Of a stretch of 64,000 nucleotides of DNA, positions 15,547 to 24,166 are shown in pieces (within the stretch, counting starts at the first letter, position 1; each line of letters begins with the position of its first letter). Both the position numbers and the translations under genes were made by a program. The notes beneath the pieces are model-generated. The model ran no database searches, was not told the DNA's origin, and worked only from the letters and a program-made list of their open reading frames with translations. The stretch spans positions 62,001 to 126,000 of the forward strand of contig NZ_CAXUSG020000008.1 of assembly GCF_964253915.1 (NCBI RefSeq), given 5' to 3'. Origin of the DNA: Metarhizobium sp964253915 (GTDB lineage Bacteria > Pseudomonadota > Alphaproteobacteria > Rhizobiales > Rhizobiaceae).

Positions 15547-16437
15547 TCAGGCTGACATTCTCCGTGCCAGTGTCCGCAGTGTTTCCGTCAGCAGCGCACG
15601 TCCGCCACCGTGCCAGCCGAGGGCGCGGATTTTGGCCGTTGTCATCTCGTTGATCGTCGTGCGGTCGGCAGGTTCGGGAAGAGGATGGGGACAATCAAGC
15701 TCATCCTTGACCACGGACAGGATGTCGCGGGTATCCGTCACCATGTCGGAGACATTGAAGGACTGGCCGTCGATCCTGCCGGCTTCGGTCTCCAGCATCA
15801 GCCGCACGGCAAAAGCGGCATCGCGACCGTGAACCTCCGTACCGGCGCGCGCCGCCACCGGCCGGCCGGCACGATAGTCGGCGATGAGCGCATCCCATTT
15901 TCCGGGCTGCAGGTCGCCGTAGACGCCGGTCAGCCGCAGGCTTGCCGTGGTAAATCCGGGGGAGGAAAGGGTGGCAAGCGCCCGCTCCGCCTGCAACTTG
16001 GCGCTGCCGTAGAGGCTTTCCGGCGCGGCCTCCATCTCCTCTGACAGCATGATGCCGGATGGAGATGTGCCATAGACGGCACGGCTGGAGAGAAAGATGC
16101 AGCGGCGCGTGCCCGCCCGTTTGGCCGTCTCGAAAAGCCGAATGGAGCCTTCTAGGTTACGGCGCAGGAAAGCCGCGGGGTCATCGCCTTCGCCGCCGCG
16201 ATATTTGCCGGGAACATGGTCGAAGGCGGCATGGACGAACAGATAGGCCTGATCGAAGGCCTCGGCCTGATCCAGCCCGGCATCAAGGAATAAGGGAATG
16301 TAGTCCACGTGCCGGGAGAACAGATCGGGAGACGGCGGTCTGCGCCCGCCGATGGTGACGACATAACCGGCACGCAACAGCTCTTCGACGATGTAGCGGC
16401 CGACAAGCCCGGTTCCGCCCGAAACAAGCACCCTCAT
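15547..16437 (-). CDS. sqdC: Sulfolipid biosynthesis protein SqdC (NAD-dependent epimerase/reductase-like)
   Basis: 296-residue extended SDR protein: nucleotide-binding GGTGLVGRYIVEELL at the N-terminus and catalytic YGSAK (Tyr-x3-Lys) after SSRAVYGTS. Third gene of an operon whose first two members match sqdB and sqdD; rhizobial and Rhodobacter sqdBDC operons end in such a reductase-like gene, needed for efficient sulfoquinovosyl diacylglycerol synthesis. It overlaps sqdD by four bases (ATGA). The exact reaction is not established. Confidence 0.8.
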   Translation of the reverse strand: MRVLVSGGTGLVGRYIVEELLRAGYVVTIGGRRPPSPDLFSRHVDYIPLFLDAGLDQAEAFDQAYLFVHAAFDHVPGKYRGGEGDDPAAFLRRNLEGSIRLFETAKRAGTRRCIFLSSRAVYGTSPSGIMLSEEMEAAPESLYGSAKLQAERALATLSSPGFTTASLRLTGVYGDLQPGKWDALIADYRAGRPVAARAGTEVHGRDAAFAVRLMLETEAGRIDGQSFNVSDMVTDTRDILSVVKDELDCPHPLPEPADRTTINEMTTAKIRALGWHGGGRALLTETLRTLARRMSA

Positions 16438-17297
16438 GCGCTGCTGTCCGCTGGTGCGCGCCTGGCCATGCCCTCCGCCGAACCGTCATGGAATGCCTGC
16501 CACAATTCGATCAGCGGCCGCAGCCTGTCTGCCTTCGGATGGTCCGGCTCCCAGGGTTTTTCATATTGATAATGGAGAATGTGGATGCTGTCCCAATCCC
16601 ACAGGCCGGGCAAGGCGAACCACACATATTGCAGCATGTTCATGAACACCGGCAGGCCATGCCAGTCGGGAAAATAGCTTTCGAGGAAACTCTGGTCCGT
16701 CCGTCGCCAGAAGGCGCCCGGGCGGTCGAGGGCCACCAGCATCGACTGGAACGTCGCCAGCGACGGTTTGGCCACGAAGACGCCGGAGTTCAGGCGGTGA
16801 AAATCGGCGAGGCTTTCGTAAACGTTCGGAGCCGCGGAAAATTCCGGATAGGCGAAAAGCCTGTCGACGTTTTTCAAAACGATGGCATCGGCATCGATGA
16901 AGGTGCAGGTTTCGTATTCGATCAGCTGCCAGAGCCGGAGTTTGCAGAAATTGTCGAGCGGCGAATGGAAAATCGGCTTGCGGCCTTTGGTGAAGGGGGC
17001 GGCGGCATGCAGCCTGTCACGCTCGTGGCGTTCGTTGAAGGCATCGGACAAAGGCAGACGTTCGACCTCGATCATGCGGCAGCCCAGCGCCGCCAGCCGG
17101 GCAAGGTCGCTCGCCTCAACCCCGGCAAGATGAAGGACGACGATATCTGCGTGTGCCTGGCTGTGCAGAAGCGATCGCGCCAGGGCGACGGCGCCCATGG
17201 CATAGTCGGCATTGGTCACCAGCGTCACATAAGCGTGGCGATGCTCCGGTGGAGAGGCGGGGCGGAGACCCGGCAACACGTAGCTTTCCTTCATCAC
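16434..17297 (-). CDS. sqdD: Sulfolipid glycosyltransferase SqdD (glycogenin-like, GT8)
   Basis: 287-residue cytosolic glycosyltransferase. YVTLVTNADYAMGAVALARSL is the GT8 N-terminal strand and FIDADAIVLKNVDRLF carries the DxD metal/nucleotide-sugar motif; HYQYEKPW near the end is typical of the glycogenin fold. In sulfolipid synthesis SqdD is thought to transfer sulfoquinovose from UDP-sulfoquinovose. Overlaps sqdB and sqdC by four bases on each side, so the three are tightly coupled. Confidence 0.85.
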   Translation of the reverse strand: MMKESYVLPGLRPASPPEHRHAYVTLVTNADYAMGAVALARSLLHSQAHADIVVLHLAGVEASDLARLAALGCRMIEVERLPLSDAFNERHERDRLHAAAPFTKGRKPIFHSPLDNFCKLRLWQLIEYETCTFIDADAIVLKNVDRLFAYPEFSAAPNVYESLADFHRLNSGVFVAKPSLATFQSMLVALDRPGAFWRRTDQSFLESYFPDWHGLPVFMNMLQYVWFALPGLWDWDSIHILHYQYEKPWEPDHPKADRLRPLIELWQAFHDGSAEGMARRAPADSSA

Positions 17298-18514
17298 GAA
17301 ACGGACTTCAGCCGCTTGCCTTCCGGATCATGGTTGAGGGTGGCGGCTATGTCCTTCGTCCAGGCGGAAACAGCCGGCACGCGGCTGCGGTCGACACGGT
17401 AGGCGAATTTTTTGGCGACATCGACGATCTCGTCGAGAAGCCCCGCCTTCAGCGTCGTCGGGTTGAGGCCGAGGCCGAGGAACTTGTCGTTCTTGACGAT
17501 CAGCTCGTTCTCCGGTGCCTCCTTGCGTGGGTTCGGCAGCCAGACGATCTCGGAGCCGGTCATCCCCGATATCATCGTCGCCAGGTCACGCACGCGGTGT
17601 GTCTCGGTCATTTGGTTGAAGATCTCGACGCGGGAGTGGCGTGCCGGCGGGTTTTTCAGCGCGATCTCGATGCAGCGCACTGAATCCTGGATATGGATGA
17701 AGGCGCGGGTCTGGCCGCCGGTGCCGTGCACGGTCAACGGATAGCCGATCGCCGCCTGGATGAGGAAACGGTTGAGCACCGTGCCGTAGTCGCCGTCATA
17801 ATCGAAACGGTTGACGAGCTGCGGGTGCCGGCGCGTCTGTTCGGTATGGGTGCCCCAGACGATGCCCTGGTGCAGGTCGGTGATGCGCATGCCGTCGTTC
17901 TTGGCGTAGAACTGGAAGAGCAACTGATCCAGGCATTTGGTCATGTGGTAGATCGAGCCGGGATTGGCGGGATAGAGGATGTCCTGGCGCACCGTCTCGC
18001 CGTCGTTGGTCTCGATGCCAACAGGCAGGTAACCTTCGGGGATCGCCGCGCCGACGCTCGAATAACCGTAGACGCCCATCGTGCCGAGATGCACGAGATG
18101 GGCGTCGAGGTTGAGCTCCACCATGGCGTTGAGGAGGTTGTGGGTGGCGTTGAGGTTGTTGTTGACGGTGTAGTTCTTGTGGCGGTCGCTTTTCATCGAA
18201 TAGGGCGCGGCGCGCTGTTCGGCAAAATGGATGACGGCATCAGGGCGATTTTCGCGCAGCCAGGTCTTCAGGAGTTCGTAGTCGCGGGCAAGGTCGATCA
18301 GGTGGAAATGGATGCGGCGGCCGGTCTCGGCATGCCAGATGCGGGTCCGCTCCTGGATCGAATCCATCGGCGTCAGCGATTGCACGCCGAGTTCGGTGTC
18401 GATCCAGCGGCGCGACAGATTGTCGAGGATATGGATCTCGTGACCGGCGTCGGAGAGATGCAGCGAGGTCGGCCAGCCGATGAACCCGTCTCCACCCATT
18501 ACAGCTATCTTCAT
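17294..18514 (-). CDS. sqdB: UDP-sulfoquinovose synthase
   Basis: 406-residue extended SDR enzyme that makes UDP-sulfoquinovose from UDP-glucose and sulfite. N-terminal MGGDGFIGWPTSLHL is the NAD loop; LGTMGVYGYS and YHMTK give the Thr and Tyr-x3-Lys catalytic residues of the SQD1/SqdB family, and HFAEQRAAPYSMK is strongly characteristic. First gene of sqdBDC. The frame extends far upstream, but ATG at 18514 fits the family start. SQDG can replace phospholipid when phosphate is short; no Pho box was identified. Confidence 0.93.
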   Translation of the reverse strand: MKIAVMGGDGFIGWPTSLHLSDAGHEIHILDNLSRRWIDTELGVQSLTPMDSIQERTRIWHAETGRRIHFHLIDLARDYELLKTWLRENRPDAVIHFAEQRAAPYSMKSDRHKNYTVNNNLNATHNLLNAMVELNLDAHLVHLGTMGVYGYSSVGAAIPEGYLPVGIETNDGETVRQDILYPANPGSIYHMTKCLDQLLFQFYAKNDGMRITDLHQGIVWGTHTEQTRRHPQLVNRFDYDGDYGTVLNRFLIQAAIGYPLTVHGTGGQTRAFIHIQDSVRCIEIALKNPPARHSRVEIFNQMTETHRVRDLATMISGMTGSEIVWLPNPRKEAPENELIVKNDKFLGLGLNPTTLKAGLLDEIVDVAKKFAYRVDRSRVPAVSAWTKDIAATLNHDPEGKRLKSVS

Positions 18515-18640
18515 GGACCGTCTCCTGATGGCTTGTCCCTGAGAAGATGAGATAGGCCGCGAATATGACAAGACTGCAGTGCTTGCCAATCTGCGGAGGC
18601 TGCTCCACAGAGAGGTTGAAATTCGACAAGGACGACGACC

Positions 18641-19096
18641 ATGACCGACATTCCCTCCTTCCTCGCCGGCGAACTGACGGAAAACGGCCACCGGCTGGTG
18701 CAGCGCGTCTATTACGAGGACACGGATTTTTCCGGTCTCGTCTATCATGCCCGCTACCTGCATTTCCTGGAGCGCGGCCGTACCGATTACCTGCGGTGCC
18801 TCGGCGTCGAGCAGAGCCGGCTGGTGACGGTGGATGAAGAAGGGCTGGTTTTTGTCGTCCACCGCATGGAAATCGACTTCAAGAGCCCGGCCCGCATGGA
18901 CGATGTGGTGACGGTCCTGACGCGGACGGAAAAGGCCGGTGGCGCGAAAATGATCCTGGTGCAGGAAATCCGCCGCGGCGAAACGCTGCTGATCGCGGCA
19001 AGGGTCATCATCGCCGTCATCAACGCAAAAGGGCGGCCGCGGCGTTTGCCGGAAGGCTTGGCCGCGCAGTTTAACGGCGCTCCGGCGCAAGGCTGA
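18641..19096 (+). CDS. ybgC: Tol-Pal system-associated acyl-CoA thioesterase
   Basis: 151-residue hot-dog-fold thioesterase. The motif YYEDTDFSGLVYHARYLHFL contains the catalytic Asp of the YbgC/4-hydroxybenzoyl-CoA thioesterase family. It heads the Tol-Pal block as in most proteobacteria, though 390 bases separate it from tolQ here. Role in the complex is not settled; it probably acts on acyl-CoA or acyl-ACP at the inner membrane. Confidence 0.93.
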   Translation: MTDIPSFLAGELTENGHRLVQRVYYEDTDFSGLVYHARYLHFLERGRTDYLRCLGVEQSRLVTVDEEGLVFVVHRMEIDFKSPARMDDVVTVLTRTEKAGGAKMILVQEIRRGETLLIAARVIIAVINAKGRPRRLPEGLAAQFNGAPAQG

Positions 19097-19486
19097 AAAG
19101 CGTTTTTCGCATGGCCGCATGGCTATTGAGCACTTGCAAAATAAACTAAACCGTGAAAGTAAAGTTTTCGTGGTGCAAGACAAAGCTCTGACAGGAGCGC
19201 CGCTCGCAACCCTTTACGCCCTTCGCCCACGCCCGCTGTAAGTCCGTCTCGCCAGAGGCGGGCGGCTAAGAGACTAACACTCTTTTAACCATAATGGTGT
19301 CTTACTGGAATTCAAAGGACGTTGTGCGCTGCACGCCTTCCTTTAACCAAATTTGACAGCAAGAAGGCAGGCTGGAACGTTTCGCTTGACAGGGTGTCCA
19401 GCGGTGGCCGCCGGGGCTTTCTTGCAGGATTACTTTGGAACCGCCCGGTCACGCACCGGGCGTTTGGATTCGGGGATTGTACATCT
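19097..19486. other. 390-base gap between ybgC and tolQ
   Basis: No convincing gene. It contains AT-rich segments (around 19130-19160 and 19275-19310), two TTGACA-like boxes (near 19353 and 19387) that could be -35 elements for tolQ, and the hairpin at 19442-19462. tolQRA-tolB therefore probably has its own promoter here. Confidence 0.5.
19442..19462 (+). promoter_or_regulatory. Hairpin in the tolQ leader
   Basis: Perfect 8-bp inverted repeat CGCCCGGT/ACCGGGCG with a 5-base loop, ending 24 bases before the tolQ ATG and followed only by TTT. It could be an attenuator or mRNA-stability element; function is inferred. Confidence 0.4.
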
Positions 19487-20206
19487 ATGGAACAGGTTGC
19501 ATTGGAAGCCGCGACGCACGACGTCAGCCTCTGGGCACTCTTCATGCAGGCAGGTCTTATCGTCAAGCTGGTCATGATCGGCCTGATCGGCGCATCGGTT
19601 TGGACCTGGGCGATCGTTATCGACAAATACATCAGCTTTGGGCGTGCGCGGCGCCAATTCGACCAGTTCGAACAGGTTTTCTGGTCCGGCCAGTCGCTTG
19701 AAGAACTGTATCGCACGCTTTCGGAACGCCAGAACACCGGCCTCGGCGCGATCTTCGTGTCGGCGATGCGCGAATGGAAGAAGAGCTTCGAGCGCGGCGC
19801 CCGTTCGCCGATCGGCCTGCAGATGCGTATCGACCGCGCCATGGACGTGACGCTGGCGCGTGAAGCCGAACATCTGACGGCGCGGCTTTCGTCGCTTGCC
19901 ACCATCGGCTCTGCCGGTCCGTTCGTCGGTCTGTTCGGTACGGTTATCGGCATCATGACCTCGTTCCAGGCTATTGCCGGTTCCAAGTCGACCAACCTCG
20001 CGGTTGTCGCACCCGGTATTGCCGAAGCGCTTCTTGCCACCGCAATCGGCCTGGTTGCCGCTATCCCGGCGGTTATCGCCTACAACAAGTTCTCCGGCGA
20101 CGCCGGCAAGCTGTCGGCGCGCATGGAAGGTTTCGCGGACGAGTTTTCTGCCATTCTTTCGCGCCAGATCGATGAGAAGTTGCAGCCTCGCGCGGCAGCA
20201 CAGTGA
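19487..20206 (+). CDS. tolQ: Tol-Pal proton channel subunit TolQ
   Basis: 239-residue inner-membrane protein of the MotA/TolQ/ExbB family. Three TM segments are visible: about residues 17-39, 139-163 (GSAGPFVGLFGTVIGIMTSF) and 180-200 (AIGLVAAIPAVIAYNKF). With TolR it uses the proton gradient to energise TolA during outer-membrane constriction. ATG at 19487 is chosen because the upstream in-frame codons lack family similarity. tolR follows after 22 bases. Confidence 0.96.
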   Translation: MEQVALEAATHDVSLWALFMQAGLIVKLVMIGLIGASVWTWAIVIDKYISFGRARRQFDQFEQVFWSGQSLEELYRTLSERQNTGLGAIFVSAMREWKKSFERGARSPIGLQMRIDRAMDVTLAREAEHLTARLSSLATIGSAGPFVGLFGTVIGIMTSFQAIAGSKSTNLAVVAPGIAEALLATAIGLVAAIPAVIAYNKFSGDAGKLSARMEGFADEFSAILSRQIDEKLQPRAAAQ

Positions 20207-20228
20207 TCGGCCGGCGGGAGTTTAGCTC

Positions 20229-20684
20229 ATGGGTATGAATCTAGGCGGACAGGGTGGCTCGGGCGGCAAACGTCGCCGTCGCGGTGGTGGCCACGGCGGT
20301 CCGGTCAGTGAAATCAACGTCACGCCGCTGGTCGACGTCATGCTGGTGTTGCTCATCATCTTCATGGTGGCAGCACCGATGATGACGGTCGGCGTGCCGA
20401 TCGACCTGCCGGAAACGCAGGCGAAGCCGATGAACTCGGATACGCAGCCGATCACGGTCTCGGTCAATCCTGCCGGTGAAATCTATCTGCAGGAAACCAA
20501 GATCACCCTCGAAGAAGTCGTGCCGAAGCTCGAGGCGATTGCCACGACGGGTTACAACGAACGTATCTACGTCCGCGGCGATGCCAATGCGAACTACGGC
20601 ACGGTGGCGCAGGTCATGGCTCGTATCTCGTCAGCGGGCTTCAAGAATATGGGTTTGGTCACGTTGCAAGAACAGAGTAAGTGA
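20229..20684 (+). CDS. tolR: Tol-Pal proton channel subunit TolR
   Basis: 151 residues, ExbD/TolR family. A Gly/Arg-rich N-terminus is followed by EINVTPLVDVMLVLLIIFMV, a TM helix with the conserved Asp that carries protons, and a periplasmic domain (VRGDANANYGTVAQVMARI). Partner of TolQ; tolA starts 10 bases downstream. Confidence 0.96.
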   Translation: MGMNLGGQGGSGGKRRRRGGGHGGPVSEINVTPLVDVMLVLLIIFMVAAPMMTVGVPIDLPETQAKPMNSDTQPITVSVNPAGEIYLQETKITLEEVVPKLEAIATTGYNERIYVRGDANANYGTVAQVMARISSAGFKNMGLVTLQEQSK

Positions 20685-20694
20685 ACGGGACGCT

Positions 20695-21858
20695 ATGAAG
20701 GGTAGTGTTGTCGCATCAGGTATTCTGCACGGCCTTCTTCTGGTCGTGGCGCTGGTTTCCATCGGCGCCCCGGCCTCGTTTGAAGTGGCCGATGTCGAAG
20801 CGTTGCCTGTCGATATCATTCCGGTCGAATCGATCACCCAGACACAACAGGGTGACGAGAAGGCCGAGATGAAGGAGAAGGCTGCGCCTATTCCGACCAC
20901 AAAACCCTCGACCGTCGAGAATGCCGAAAATGCCGGCGACAACGATGTCGACCTGAAATCTGCCCCGGTGCCGATCACCAAGCCCTCGAATGTCGAGACG
21001 GCGGCGGCGCCGGAAAAGGTGGAGAAGGTCCTGCCGCAGCAGGACGACGTCGCCAACGAAATCAAGGAAATCCAGCAGGAACAGGAAGCCGCCGCCAGCC
21101 AGGAAGTGGCGCTGAAGACCGAACCCGAAAAAGAGGTCAAGCCTGATCCGAAGCCAGAAGTGAAGGCCGAAACGACGCCGGAGCCGACACCGACCGAAAC
21201 CGCAGAGGAAGCTCTGCCGGAAAACGTGCCGGTGCCCGTCGCCAAGCCTTTGCAGGAAAAGAAGCCGGAAGAGAAAAAGACCGCCGAAGAAAAGCCGACG
21301 CCCGAGACCAAGAAGGCGGAGGAAAAGCCGGTCGAAAAGAAGAAGACCGAGACGGCGAACAAGAATTCCGAGGACAAGAGCAAGGAAGACAAGAAGAAGC
21401 AGGAGACGGCGAAATCGAAATCCTCCAAGGAAAGCGATTTTAATGCCGACGACATTGCCAATCTTCTGAACAAGACCGATGCCAAGTCGACGGGTGCGAA
21501 GCGCTCGATCGAGACGGCGGCGCTCGGAACCAAGAAGACCACTGGCGGCTCCAAGCTCAGCCAGAGCGAGATGGACGCCTTGCGCGGCCAGATCGAGAAC
21601 AACTGGTCGGTGATTGCCGGGATCGAAGGCGCCGACGGTGTCGTGATCCGCGTGACGATGAAGCTCGACGAGACCGGCGACATCATCGGCGATCCGGAAG
21701 TGACCGCCTCGGGCGGTTCGGAAACGGCGCGGCGCACGCTGGAAGCCAGTGCCATGCGCGCCATCATGAAGTCGCGCCCGTTCAAGAACCTGCCGCGCGA
21801 CAAATATGACGCCTGGAGCGAAGTCGTCGTGAACTTCGACCCCAGCGAATTGCTATAA
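20695..21858 (+). CDS. tolA: Tol-Pal linker protein TolA
   Basis: 387 residues: an N-terminal TM anchor (residues about 5-25), a long Lys/Glu/Pro-rich low-complexity region (about 50-255) expected to span the periplasm, and a C-terminal TonB/TolA-type domain (IRVTMKLDETGDIIGDPEV, KSRPFKNLPRD). It couples TolQR to TolB and Pal. The middle has PVPITKPS-type repeats. ATG at 20695 follows GGGA; the frame is open further upstream inside tolR. Confidence 0.93.
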   Translation: MKGSVVASGILHGLLLVVALVSIGAPASFEVADVEALPVDIIPVESITQTQQGDEKAEMKEKAAPIPTTKPSTVENAENAGDNDVDLKSAPVPITKPSNVETAAAPEKVEKVLPQQDDVANEIKEIQQEQEAAASQEVALKTEPEKEVKPDPKPEVKAETTPEPTPTETAEEALPENVPVPVAKPLQEKKPEEKKTAEEKPTPETKKAEEKPVEKKKTETANKNSEDKSKEDKKKQETAKSKSSKESDFNADDIANLLNKTDAKSTGAKRSIETAALGTKKTTGGSKLSQSEMDALRGQIENNWSVIAGIEGADGVVIRVTMKLDETGDIIGDPEVTASGGSETARRTLEASAMRAIMKSRPFKNLPRDKYDAWSEVVVNFDPSELL

Positions 21859-21875
21859 GTGCTGAAAGGCCAAAG

Positions 21876-23183
21876 ATGATGAAGTGTTCCATGATTCGTC
21901 TCCTCGTCCTCCTGGCGGGCATGCTGGCAGGTTTTGCCGCGCCGGCCGGAGCGGTCGTCGAGATCAATATCAACAAGGGCAATGTCGAGCCGCTGCCGAT
22001 TGCAGTGACCGATTTCGTGTCCGGCAACGACCTCGGTGCGCAGGTTTCGGCGGTCATCGCTGCCGACCTGAAGCGCTCGGGCCTGTTTGCGCCGATCAGC
22101 AAGACGGCGTTCATCGAAAAGATCGGCAATCCGGACCAGGCGCCGCGTTTTGAGGACTGGAAGGTCATCAACGCCCAGGCGCTGGTGACCGGCCGCGTCA
22201 CCCAGGAAGGTGATGGCCGCCTGCGCGCCGAATTCCGCCTGTGGGATACGTTTGCCGGCAAGCAGCTGACCGGCCAGCAGTTCTACACCCAGCCGGAAAA
22301 CTGGCGCCGTGTCGCCCACATCATCGCCGATGCGATCTACAAGCAGATCACCGGCGAAGATGGTTATTTCGACACCCGCGTCGTCTTCGTGTCCGAAAGC
22401 GGCCCGAAGACGGCCCGCAAGCGCCAGCTCGCCATCATGGACCAGGACGGCTTCAACGTCCGCATGCTGACCAATTCCAACGACATCGTCCTGACGCCGC
22501 GTTTTTCGCCGAACCGCCAGGAAATCACCTACATGTCCTTCGAGGGCAACCAGCCGCGCGTCTATCTGCTGCAGCTCGAAACGGGGCAGCGTGAAGTCGT
22601 CGGCAATTTCCCCGGCATGACGTTTTCGCCGCGCTTCTCGCCGGACGGCCAGCGGGTGATCATGAGCCTGCAGCAGGACGGCAACGCCAACATCTACACG
22701 ATGGACTTGCGCTCGCGCACCACGACGCGCCTGACCTCGACGGCGGCCATCGACACTTCGCCCTCCTATTCGCCGGATGGTGCGCAGATCGTCTTCGAAA
22801 GCGACCGTGGCGGCCGGCAGCAGCTATATGTCATGGGTGCGGACGGCTCCGGCCAGCGCCGCATTTCCTTCGGTGACGGTTCTTATTCGACGCCGGTCTG
22901 GTCGCCGCGCGGTGACCTGATCGCCTTCACCAAGCAGTCGGGCGGCAAGTTCTCCATCGGTGTGATGAAGACCGATGGTTCTGGCGAGCGCATTTTGACG
23001 ACGGGCTTCCACAATGAAGGCCCGACCTGGGCGCCGAACGGCCGCGTGCTGATGTTCTTCCGCCAGAACGCCGGTGCCGGCGGTCCGCAGATGTATTCGA
23101 TCGACCTGACCGGCTACAACGAGCAGGTTGTCAAGTCGCCGGCCTTCGCCTCCGACCCGGCCTGGTCGCCGTTGCTCGAATAG
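21876..23183 (+). CDS. tolB: Tol-Pal beta-propeller protein TolB
   Basis: 435-residue periplasmic protein with a signal peptide ending near PAGA|VVEI, an N-terminal domain binding TolA (ALVTGRVTQEGDGRLRAEF) and a six-bladed propeller with repeated FSPDG/YSPDG/WSPRG motifs that binds Pal. The ATG codons at 21876 and 21879 are both possible. It starts 17 bases after tolA and is followed by a terminator-like hairpin. Confidence 0.96.
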   Translation: MMKCSMIRLLVLLAGMLAGFAAPAGAVVEININKGNVEPLPIAVTDFVSGNDLGAQVSAVIAADLKRSGLFAPISKTAFIEKIGNPDQAPRFEDWKVINAQALVTGRVTQEGDGRLRAEFRLWDTFAGKQLTGQQFYTQPENWRRVAHIIADAIYKQITGEDGYFDTRVVFVSESGPKTARKRQLAIMDQDGFNVRMLTNSNDIVLTPRFSPNRQEITYMSFEGNQPRVYLLQLETGQREVVGNFPGMTFSPRFSPDGQRVIMSLQQDGNANIYTMDLRSRTTTRLTSTAAIDTSPSYSPDGAQIVFESDRGGRQQLYVMGADGSGQRRISFGDGSYSTPVWSPRGDLIAFTKQSGGKFSIGVMKTDGSGERILTTGFHNEGPTWAPNGRVLMFFRQNAGAGGPQMYSIDLTGYNEQVVKSPAFASDPAWSPLLE

Positions 23184-23223
23184 GATTGCTGTTGTTGCAG
23201 CGCAAAACGTTAACGTGCTTTGC

Positions 23224-23249
23224 GGCGGGATGTCTCCATCCCGCCTCTT
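23224..23249 (+). terminator. Terminator after tolB
   Basis: GGCGGGATG/CATCCCGCC stem with a TCTC loop followed by TCTTTG, 40 bases past the tolB stop. Confidence 0.7.
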
Positions 23250-23389
23250 TGTTGCCGCAAAGTCCTGTGACTGAACGATTCCGGGACAAAATTGACGGTT
23301 CATTAACCATACGCGTTGAATGCCGGTTAACCGAAAATGGTTAGAGTCTGGCAACGCTGAAATTTGACTTTGCAAGGAGATCCGTGGCT

Positions 23390-23932
23390 ATGAGCCGTAT
23401 GAACACCGTGGCTATGAGCCGTATGCAGACCCTCGCGCGCAACCCTGTCGTGCTTGCCCTGGCACTCAGCCTGGCTTTGGCCGGCTGCGCTTCCAAGAAG
23501 AACCTGCCGAACAATGCCAACGACCTCGGCCTGAACGGCAACGGCGTCAACGGCGCCGCCACGCCCGGCTCGACGCAGGACTTCACCGTGAACGTCGGCG
23601 ACCGCATCTTCTTCGACACAGACTCCACGTCGATCCGTGCCGATGCGGCACAGACGCTCGACCGCCAGGCGCAGTGGCTTGCCCAGTACCCGAACTATGC
23701 CATCACCGTCGAAGGCCATGCCGACGAACGCGGTACGCGTGAATACAACCTGGCTCTCGGCGCACGCCGCGCTGCCGCCACCAAGCAGTATCTCGCTTCG
23801 CGCGGCGTTCCGGCGAACCGCATGAAGACGATCTCCTACGGCAAGGAAAAGCCGGTCGCCGTTTGCGACGACATTTCTTGCTGGTCGCAGAACCGTCGTG
23901 CCGTTACCGTTCTCGGCGGCGCCGGCATGTAA
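23390..23932 (+). CDS. pal: Peptidoglycan-associated lipoprotein Pal
   Basis: About 180-residue outer-membrane lipoprotein. Lipobox LALAGC, an Asn/Gly-rich linker and an OmpA-like peptidoglycan-binding domain with the signature GHADERGTREYNLALGARRA. It completes the Tol-Pal bridge. The N-terminus carries an in-frame 24-base tandem repeat (AMSRMNTV then AMSRMQTL), so GTG at 23384, ATG at 23390 and GTG/ATG in the second copy (23408-23414) are all possible starts; AAGGAG at 23374 best fits 23384 or 23390. Confidence 0.94.
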   Translation: MSRMNTVAMSRMQTLARNPVVLALALSLALAGCASKKNLPNNANDLGLNGNGVNGAATPGSTQDFTVNVGDRIFFDTDSTSIRADAAQTLDRQAQWLAQYPNYAITVEGHADERGTREYNLALGARRAAATKQYLASRGVPANRMKTISYGKEKPVAVCDDISCWSQNRRAVTVLGGAGM

Positions 23933-23960
23933 TCTTCCGGCAGACCGGAAGCCAGTTCGA

Positions 23961-23990
23961 AACCCCGTCGCGATCTGCGGCGGGGTTTTT
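23961..23990 (+). terminator. Terminator after pal
   Basis: AACCCCG...CGGGGTT stem with GC-rich inner pairs and a T5 tail, about 30 bases after the pal stop. Confidence 0.85.
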
Positions 23991-24166
23991 CGTTGCGAGG
24001 ATGGCGCCTGCCCCTCGTGCTGTGGCACGATTGGCCGAAATGCCGGCCGTGGCGGTATTTTTCACCACACTTTGGCCGAACTCCGTTGCTTTTTGACGGT
24101 AATTGGAAAAACTCTCCTGACCGCGCCGAACAGGCGCGCCGATTCACGATGACAGGACAAAAGGAC

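Noticed and set aside
20860..21460. Repetitive Lys/Glu/Pro region as a DNA repeat or slippage locus
   Set aside because: It is the normal low-complexity linker of TolA; the codons vary and there is no exact tandem unit.
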